Source of the DNA: Chthonomonas sp. UBA6659
GTDB taxonomy: Bacteria > Armatimonadota > Fimbriimonadia > Fimbriimonadales > Fimbriimonadaceae
Assembly: GCA_002455425.1 (NCBI GenBank)
Contig: DKKT01000092.1
Span: forward strand, 46,140 to 68,458
Direction of reading: 5' to 3'
DNA length: 22,319 nt
Below the pieces are notes generated by a model. The model worked only from the letters and a program-made list of their open reading frames with translations, ran no database searches and was not told the origin of the DNA. Both the position numbers and the translations under genes were made by a program. Position 1 is the first letter of the stretch; each line of letters starts with the position of its first letter. Below are positions 16,928-22,319 of this stretch, one piece after another.

Positions 16928-16933
16928 TAAATT
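16928..16933 (+). promoter_or_regulatory. Candidate -10 box for the HTTM operon, near-leaderless
   Basis: TAAATT ends ten bases before the ATG at 16944 and no Shine-Dalgarno lies between them. The predicted leader is about three to five bases. Confidence 0.4.
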
Positions 16934-16943
16934 CGACTCGGAC

Positions 16944-17585
16944 ATGGACGGAGAAGCGCCAAAACGGGGAGTCAAGGTCTGGATCAAGATCCTGGTCCTC
17001 TTCCACGCGTTCGCGATCCTCTCGTGGTCTCTGCCCGATGTCCCCCGATCGTTCCGCGTCTACTTGACCCCCGACGTCCCGCCCGCCCTCTTGGATCAGG
17101 CTCAGAAGCCGATCGGCACCGACTGGCTCCTGATCTGGAACGCCAAGCTCCATCAAACGCCGTTTCAGTACTATCTGATGTCGACCGGTTTCTGGCAGTC
17201 GTGGGATATGTTCGCCCCGAACCCGGCCAACACCGACGTCTGGGTCGACGCGAAGATCACCTTTCGTGACGGCACCGAGCGCCTGTATCCCTACCCTCGG
17301 ATGAAGTCCTTGTCGATCCCGGTCAAGTACTTCAAGGAGCGGTATCGCAAGTTTCTCGAACGGGCCCATGTCGACGACAACGCATGGCTTCGGCCGCGGT
17401 TCGCTCAGCGGATCGCCCTCGAGGCCTTCGAGGATCCCCAGAATCCGCCGACCCGCGTGGTCCTCAGGCGTCACTTCCGCAAGGTCCTCCCGCCCCACCG
17501 AGTCACCCCCGACGGCTACACCGTCGTCGAATACTTCGACTACCCCGTCGATCAAGCGCAACTCCGCAAGGAAGCGGGACGATGA
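16944..17585 (+). CDS. HTTM-partner membrane-anchored protein (WDMFAPNP motif)
   Basis: Protein of 213 residues with one membrane helix (about 11-31) and an exported domain. WQSWDMFAPNP (84-94), followed by strands (VWVDAKITFRDGT), is a pattern I know from proteins encoded next to HTTM membrane proteins. The C-terminal part is basic and ends in a strand-rich segment (YTVVEYFDYP). Biochemical function is not known to me. Its stop overlaps the start of the HTTM gene (ATGA), which supports a shared complex. It is the first gene of a run of three coupled genes, with a fourth 18 bases further on. Confidence 0.75.
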   Translation: MDGEAPKRGVKVWIKILVLFHAFAILSWSLPDVPRSFRVYLTPDVPPALLDQAQKPIGTDWLLIWNAKLHQTPFQYYLMSTGFWQSWDMFAPNPANTDVWVDAKITFRDGTERLYPYPRMKSLSIPVKYFKERYRKFLERAHVDDNAWLRPRFAQRIALEAFEDPQNPPTRVVLRRHFRKVLPPHRVTPDGYTVVEYFDYPVDQAQLRKEAGR

Positions 17586-18796
17586 AGAACAACCCTGTCG
17601 TTCGCGGCCTGCGCGCGGCGAACGACTGGATCTTCGGTTACGGTTCTCCGGTCACCTTCGGCGTCTTCCGGATCCTGATGGCCTCGATCCTGTTCGCGAA
17701 CTTCTGCATGATCGCGATCGACTTCGATGCCTGGTTCAGCGAGCGTGGTTATGTCCCATGGCACGTCGCGTCGGAGTGGATGGGGCCGACCTGGCGAGTC
17801 AACCTCCTCGCCGGGGTGACCGATACCCGGATCGTTGCCGCATTTTATGCGCTGGTGACGGTGTCGGCGTTCTTGACCGCGATCGGCCTCTGGACCCGTC
17901 CCGCGTCGATCATTCTCTGCATCGGGACGATCACGCTCCACCATCGGAACCCGATCATCCTCCACGGCGGCGACACCCTGATGCGGGCCTGCGCCTTCTA
18001 CCTCGCGATCGGCCCATCGGGAGCGTCGTGCTCGGTCGATCGACTGATCCGCCTCTGGAAGGGCAAGGAGACCGGCCCTCCGCGCGACGTCTCGCTCTGG
18101 CCCCAGCGCATGATCCAGTTCCAGATGGCGGTGATCTACTTCACCACGGTGTGGTCCAAATGGTTCGGAACCGCGTGGCGGGACGGGACTGCCGCGTGGT
18201 ACCCGGCCAACCTGCGCGAGTTCGATCGATTCCCGGTCCCGGAGTTCCTCCATCGGCAGCCGTTTCTCGCTCTGGAGACGTACAGCACGCTCCTCGTCGA
18301 GCTTGCCCTCGCGACCCTCGTGTTCTGCAAACCGTTGCGGAAGTGGGTGCTTCTCTCGGGGCTCGCGCTCCACGGCTTCATCGAGTATTCGATGAACATT
18401 CCCTTGTTCGCCTTCGCGATGTGCAGTCTGTACATCAGCCACTACATGGGAGACGAGATCGTCGGTTGGGCGAAACGGATGGGTGAGCGGCTCAAGCGAT
18501 TCGCGGTTCGCGTGGCGACACCCGCAGGCCAGGTGCTGGCAACAGGCCCCGGTCGGGCCCTCGAAGCGGCCGACGCCTTCGACCTCGTGACCTACACGCA
18601 GGGGGACGCGTCGGATTGGGTCGCCGAGAAGCAGGCTTCAGGATCGAAGCTTGGAGCCTGTTGGGCGTCTTGGTCACGCAGCCTCGGCGGCTGGATCCTC
18701 GCCCCGTTCTGGCTGGCGATGCTGAAGCGCGCCCTTGTTCCGACCCGCGCCGCCACCACCGAGCCCGTCGAGGAGCCCGAAAGTGTCCGAACGTAG
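17582..18796 (+). CDS. HTTM-domain membrane protein (vitamin K-dependent carboxylase-like membrane region)
   Basis: Protein of 404 residues. Membrane helices lie at about 24-46, 83-103, 107-121, 132-146, 176-192, 228-248 and 254-285. The HTTM signature is clear: LHHRNPIILHGGDTLMR (119-135), then YFTTVWSKWFGTAW (186-199). HTTM is the membrane region shared with gamma-glutamyl carboxylase; what bacterial members do is mostly unknown. Residues about 290-404 form a soluble, basic C-terminal extension without a recognised domain. The start overlaps the upstream gene by four bases and the stop region overlaps the next gene by 14 bases. Confidence 0.88.
   Translation: MKNNPVVRGLRAANDWIFGYGSPVTFGVFRILMASILFANFCMIAIDFDAWFSERGYVPWHVASEWMGPTWRVNLLAGVTDTRIVAAFYALVTVSAFLTAIGLWTRPASIILCIGTITLHHRNPIILHGGDTLMRACAFYLAIGPSGASCSVDRLIRLWKGKETGPPRDVSLWPQRMIQFQMAVIYFTTVWSKWFGTAWRDGTAAWYPANLREFDRFPVPEFLHRQPFLALETYSTLLVELALATLVFCKPLRKWVLLSGLALHGFIEYSMNIPLFAFAMCSLYISHYMGDEIVGWAKRMGERLKRFAVRVATPAGQVLATGPGRALEAADAFDLVTYTQGDASDWVAEKQASGSKLGACWASWSRSLGGWILAPFWLAMLKRALVPTRAATTEPVEEPESVRT
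18770..18775 (+). promoter_or_regulatory. Shine-Dalgarno that fixes the GTG start at 18783
   Basis: GAGGAG lies seven bases upstream of GTG 18783, inside the end of the HTTM gene. It favours this start over the in-frame extension that begins at 18735. Confidence 0.7.
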
Positions 18797-19697
18797 ACCC
18801 CGACTCCGCGACGTCTGGCCGTTCGGTCGAGCGAAGACACCCGGCTACGGCATCGCGAAGACCTACTACCTCTCGGTGCTGGCCGCGACCGCCCGGATGC
18901 CCGCCATCTTGGAGGTCATCAATCCCGAAGCCCGGGGCGGCGCGGTCGAGGGCTTCGGCGCACCGCTCGCCGGCTCCGACAAAGCCCTCCTCGCCGAACC
19001 GATGGTTCGAGGTGGGTACGTGCTCGCGACGAAGGATCGGAAGACGGTCGTCAAGCTCCTCGTCCTCCCCCGAGACGAAGCCGGCTTCGATCCCGACCTG
19101 TTTCTCAACCATCCCGCTTCGGCAGGACTCTCGGATGAGATCCGGGCCCGGATCCGTGCGACGTGGAATGTGTGCCAACTGACGTTCGAATCCCACGACC
19201 CCGCCGTCCATCCGGCGATCGCGTTCTTCCTCGGCATCGCGGGACGGCTCGCGTCCCTCACGGACGGAGTCGTCGCCGATCCGCTCTCCCAGCGCTATCA
19301 GCTGCCGGATGAACTCGTGCCCAAGGATGCTTTGAGCCCGGTCGATGCGCGCACCGTGGTTCGGTGCCGCTTCGAGCCGCTGGAGTCGGGCATCTACGGT
19401 TGCACCCTCGGCATGCAGAAGTTCGTGCTCCCCGAGTTCGAGATCAGCGGCATCCCCGCCGGGAAAGAGCGCGAGGCGGAAGCCTTTCTTCTCGGCGTGT
19501 GCCAAAGCGTCCTGATGAGGGGTCCGATCGAAGCCGGTACCCAAGTCGGGGTGGCTTCGGCACCGATCCTCGTGGCCGAAGGTGGGCTCGACCGGGCGAG
19601 GTGGGAGGGCATCCCCTGCTTCGAGCTCATTCCTGCCAGTCGCGGCGAGATCGGCGAAGCGCTGGACGCGTGGGTTCGACAAGAAACGCAGCGCTGA
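18783..19697 (+). CDS. Protein of unknown function in the HTTM operon
   Basis: Protein of 304 residues from a GTG start chosen on its ribosome binding site; the frame overlaps the end of the HTTM gene by 14 bases. No signal peptide or membrane helix is evident, so it is probably cytoplasmic. Around residues 125-180 a helix leads into LASLTDGVVADPLSQRY. This phrase resembles those in DUF4261-type proteins, but I cannot confirm the family. The C-terminal third carries several Cys and a run of strands (ILVAEGGLD onward). There is no catalytic motif I recognise. Tight coupling to the HTTM pair suggests a shared process. Confidence 0.65.
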   Translation: MSERRPRLRDVWPFGRAKTPGYGIAKTYYLSVLAATARMPAILEVINPEARGGAVEGFGAPLAGSDKALLAEPMVRGGYVLATKDRKTVVKLLVLPRDEAGFDPDLFLNHPASAGLSDEIRARIRATWNVCQLTFESHDPAVHPAIAFFLGIAGRLASLTDGVVADPLSQRYQLPDELVPKDALSPVDARTVVRCRFEPLESGIYGCTLGMQKFVLPEFEISGIPAGKEREAEAFLLGVCQSVLMRGPIEAGTQVGVASAPILVAEGGLDRARWEGIPCFELIPASRGEIGEALDAWVRQETQR

Positions 19698-19715
19698 CCT
19701 GTCAAACTCTCGGCC

Positions 19716-20183
19716 ATGAGCGATCTCAAGTCACACATTCGCGCTCGCATCGCCGAGGGCACGGGCATGTACATCCAAGATCTCGAGGCGATGGACGCCG
19801 AGCTTCTCGGCAAATCCCCAGGCGGCGTTGCCCGCTCGGCCTACGATTTCACCTATGAGGTCGTCGTCGTCAACCGGCGTGTCGCCGCTCGGCTCCGAGG
19901 CGACGATCCCGGGCCGTGGCCATCGGAAGGCTGGATGACCGCCCCCGACGACTTCAAGAACAAGGAAGTCGCGGTCCGCGAGATGAAGGCGTCGTCGGAG
20001 GAAGTGCTGGCCGCATGGGATGCTCTGGACGCGGGTGCGATCGAGACACCGATCGTGCTCCCGACCGGTGAGACGACGCCGATGTCGATGGCGTCGCTCA
20101 TCGCGACCCATGCCGTGTATCACGACGCGCAGTTGAACTATATCCAGGCGATCGCCGGCGACGGCGAGATGCACTGGATGTAG
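19716..20183 (+). CDS. DinB-like four-helix protein
   Basis: Protein of 155 residues, the size of DinB/DUF664 four-helix proteins, which often bind a metal and in some cases conjugate low-molecular-weight thiols. The C-terminal helix THAVYHDAQLNYIQ (131-144) supplies His132 and His136, two of the usual metal ligands. The first helix carries YDFTYEVVVVN (43-53) where a His is common in other members, so the metal site may be altered or use Glu. It begins 18 bases after the preceding stop and may belong to the HTTM operon. It converges with the ABC gene with only three bases between the stops. Confidence 0.75.
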   Translation: MSDLKSHIRARIAEGTGMYIQDLEAMDAELLGKSPGGVARSAYDFTYEVVVVNRRVAARLRGDDPGPWPSEGWMTAPDDFKNKEVAVREMKASSEEVLAAWDALDAGAIETPIVLPTGETTPMSMASLIATHAVYHDAQLNYIQAIAGDGEMHWM

Positions 20184-20186
20184 GCA

Positions 20187-22028
20187 TCAGAACGTCGGTT
20201 CGAGGGCGCTTTTGAACTGCTCCCGATAGACGTCCTGGTATAGCCCGGCCCGGGCGATCAGTTCCTCATGGCGGCCGATATCGACGATTCGGCCACCTTC
20301 GAGCACCACGATCCGGTCGGCGTCGACCACCGACGACAGGCGGTGCGCGATCACGAACGTCGTTCTTCCGGCCATAACCCGGCGGAGCGCCTCTTGGACA
20401 CGGGCCTCGGTCTCCCCGTCCAGGGCGCTCGTCACGTCGTCGAGGATCAAGATTCGGGGGTCGGTGACCAGTGCGCGAGCGAGGGCGAGCCGCTGTTTCT
20501 GCCCCCCGCTGAGCTTCATCCCGTCCTCCCCGATCTTCGTCTCATAGCCCGCCTCAAGCGTCATCACGAAGTCGTGGAGGTCGGCCGCCACCGACGCGGC
20601 GATCGCGTCTTCGTCGGTCGCGTTGCGCGCTCCATACTTGATGTTCTCCATGATCGAGACGCTGAACAGAACATTTTCTTGAGCGACCATGCTCACCTGC
20701 CGGCGCAGGCTCTCAAGTCGGATGTCGCGAAGATCCAGCCCGTCGATCAGGATCCGCCCGATGGTCGGATCGTAGAAGCGCATCAGCAGGTTCATCAGGG
20801 TCGTCTTTCCCGCCCCGCTGTGGCCCACCAGGGCGATGACCTCGCCGCGATGCACCTCCAGATCGATCCCCTCGAGGATCGGCGAACCCTCTTGGTAGGC
20901 GAACGCGACATTCTCGAATCGGATCGTCGCGGAGAAGGGCGGCAGTGCGGGGGCATCGGGCTTGTCTTCGATGTCGGGGCGCGTGTCAAGGGTCTGGAAG
21001 ACTCGATCCATCGCCGCCACGGCCCACTGGAGCGCGTTGTTGAAATCCACGACTCGAACGGCTGGGTTGAACACGTAGCCGATGTAGAACGTGATCGCGA
21101 CGAGCGTTCCCACCGTCATTTCCCCGGCCTGGACGAGCGAACCCCCGTAGGCGTACACGACCCCCGTCCCGAGCGCGGAGATGACACCGGAGAGGAGACC
21201 GAGGCGTCGATTCAAGTGAACTTGGCGCATGTCGACGGTGAACTTCGCGCGAACGCTCGACATGAAATTCTGAGTCTCGTATTCCTCCCGGACGAATGCC
21301 TTCACGACGGCGATCCCCGCAATCTTCTCCGCGAGCTTGCCGAGCATTTCGTCCCACAGTCGGCGCTGTTCCTGGCTGACTTCCCGGATGTGCTTGAGCA
21401 TCGCGAGATAGCTGACCACGTAGAACGGGACCAATCCGAGGATGATCGCGGCCAGCCGCCACTCCAGAAAGAACAGCATCCCCAGAACCGCCACGAGGGT
21501 GACGATGTCGGAGACGAACGTCACAAGTTGCCCCTGGATCAGGCCCTGGATCAGCTCGATATCGGCCGTGACGCGGGACATGATCTTGCCAACTTGGGTT
21601 TGGTTGTGATAGGCCAGCGAGAGGCGATGGAGATGACGCCAGGTCGCAAATCGAAGATCGAAGCAAAACCGATGTCCGATCCAGGTGAGACTCACGCTGA
21701 GAAGGTAGTTGAGCACGCTCCGGAGGGCGATCGCACCGACCAGAATCCCCGCGATCCAGGCGAGGATGCCTGGACTTCGCTCCTCGGCCCGCTTCAGGCG
21801 CGCATCGATTTCCGCCGCCTTCGCACGGCCGGTATCGTCGGTGCGCGAAATCTCGCGGCTCTCGCGCCGCAGCGTCACAACCGGCTTGATCGCATCGTCG
21901 ATCGCAGCTTCGAAAAGGCGCGGCGGCAGGACCTGCAGGAGAGTCACCAACAGGGTCAAGACCACGGCTCCAATCACGCGCCACCGGTAGGGAGCGAGAA
22001 ACTGAAGCGTCCGACGGAACGAGCGCAC
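20187..22028 (-). CDS. ABC exporter half-transporter (fused membrane and ATPase domains)
   Basis: Protein of 613 residues with the MsbA/multidrug exporter layout: six membrane helices in about 1-320, then one nucleotide-binding domain. Walker A is GHSGAGKTT (about 398-406), the signature is LSGGQKQR (about 504-511), the switch His is in IAHRLSS, and Walker B is ILILDD followed by VTSALD. The catalytic Glu expected after the Walker B Asp is therefore Asp. A charged insert (about 55-75) sits in the first external loop. Substrate cannot be told; lipids or drugs are typical. The start is GTG at 22028 and no clear ribosome binding site is seen. It is a single gene, with hairpin repeats upstream. 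Confidence 0.93.
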   Translation of the reverse strand: MRSFRRTLQFLAPYRWRVIGAVVLTLLVTLLQVLPPRLFEAAIDDAIKPVVTLRRESREISRTDDTGRAKAAEIDARLKRAEERSPGILAWIAGILVGAIALRSVLNYLLSVSLTWIGHRFCFDLRFATWRHLHRLSLAYHNQTQVGKIMSRVTADIELIQGLIQGQLVTFVSDIVTLVAVLGMLFFLEWRLAAIILGLVPFYVVSYLAMLKHIREVSQEQRRLWDEMLGKLAEKIAGIAVVKAFVREEYETQNFMSSVRAKFTVDMRQVHLNRRLGLLSGVISALGTGVVYAYGGSLVQAGEMTVGTLVAITFYIGYVFNPAVRVVDFNNALQWAVAAMDRVFQTLDTRPDIEDKPDAPALPPFSATIRFENVAFAYQEGSPILEGIDLEVHRGEVIALVGHSGAGKTTLMNLLMRFYDPTIGRILIDGLDLRDIRLESLRRQVSMVAQENVLFSVSIMENIKYGARNATDEDAIAASVAADLHDFVMTLEAGYETKIGEDGMKLSGGQKQRLALARALVTDPRILILDDVTSALDGETEARVQEALRRVMAGRTTFVIAHRLSSVVDADRIVVLEGGRIVDIGRHEELIARAGLYQDVYREQFKSALEPTF

Positions 22029-22087
22029 GCTGAAGATTCAGTTGGACAACCACGCTCCGGAGTCCTGTCGAACATCCCTCGACACAT

Positions 22088-22319
22088 CCCCTCGCCCCAT
22101 GAATGATGGGGAGAGGGGTAGGGGTGAAGGGTTTTACCTCTCCGCCTCCGGGGGAGAGGTCGGTGAGCGCAGCGAACCGGGTGAGGTGGTCCCTCTCCCA
22201 AGACGCAAGCGATCCGGCCTCCTCAACCGGTTCGGGCTTCGCCCTCACCGACTTCTCCTCCAGTGGAGGAGAAGTACTTGGGAGGTTCTCCCTCGCCCCA
22301 TGAATGATGGGGTGAGGGG
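22088..22319. repeat. Composite intergenic hairpin repeat region
   Basis: Together with 22029-22087 this 291-base stretch holds no gene. It contains the hairpin core CCCCATGAATGATGGGG twice (from 22095 and again near the window end). Between them are a stem ACCTCTCC/GGAGAGGT (22136-22143 with 22153-22160), an imperfect long-range inverted repeat (about 22159-22187 with 22219-22252) and a perfect 11-base stem (22251-22261 with 22265-22275). The right-hand copy runs off the window. Confidence 0.8.

Noticed and set aside
18492..19682. Open frame of 396 codons on the minus strand opposite the HTTM operon
   Set aside because: Antisense, Arg-rich and without domains. The plus-strand genes are supported by overlaps and a ribosome binding site.
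20268..22106. Open frame of 612 codons on the plus strand opposite the ABC transporter
   Set aside because: Antisense to a clear exporter, with low-complexity charged composition and no motif.
22103..22303. Small frame in the end repeat region
   Set aside because: It consists of repeat sequence only.

Overview
The window is high-GC bacterial chromosome with densely packed genes on both strands. It holds 19 protein genes that I can support. No rRNA, tRNA or CRISPR array was seen. Housekeeping genes (murA, mreB, mnmG, queE, metG) sit among secreted and membrane proteins of unknown function. The mix suggests a rod-shaped, free-living bacterium from a little-studied phylum: MreB/MurA, a glycine-rich RRM protein, a GYF-domain membrane protein, an STN-like secreted protein, an HTTM protein and many CCCTC/GAGGG hairpin repeats. 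My best guess is Armatimonadota (Fimbriimonas-like), but this is an impression from gene content and not a proof.

Layout. 47-1952 (+): a tightly coupled three-gene cassette of visibly lower GC. It encodes a five-helix membrane protein with three CxxC motifs (VKOR-thioredoxin-like), a pseudopilin-like membrane-anchored protein and a cysteine-rich secreted protein. 1997-6933 (-): the operon murA-mreB-mnmG-queE, joined by stop/start overlaps and one 10-base gap. It combines peptidoglycan precursor synthesis, cell shape and two tRNA wobble-base modification enzymes. 7178-7507 (+): a small RRM RNA-binding protein with a GNRA-capped hairpin next to its ribosome binding site and a strong terminator. 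7825-8700 (+): a secreted or anchored unknown protein, bracketed by two near-identical 52-base repeats. 8826-10748 (-): methionyl-tRNA synthetase lacking zinc-knuckle cysteines. 10819-12632 (+): a semialdehyde-dehydrogenase-like enzyme coupled to a hotdog thioesterase. 12779-13780 (+) and 13833-16025 (-): two convergent secreted unknowns, the second with an STN-like N-terminus. 16149-16796 (-): GYF domain, Pro/Gln repeat and two membrane helices. 16944-20183 (+): an HTTM cassette (WDMFAPNP protein, HTTM protein, unknown protein) followed by a DinB-like protein. 20187-22028 (-): an ABC exporter half-transporter with an atypical Walker B. 22029-22319: no gene, but a composite of hairpin repeats.

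Points that cut across the window. (1) Five start codons without a convincing Shine-Dalgarno sequence have a TANNNT box ending 7 to 10 bases upstream, which suggests leaderless transcription. (2) A hairpin with a conserved CCCCCTCTCC stem but different loops recurs between genes. (3) The most promising unexplained system is the 47-1952 cassette. It looks like a dedicated disulfide-forming membrane enzyme made together with its own cysteine-rich exported substrate.
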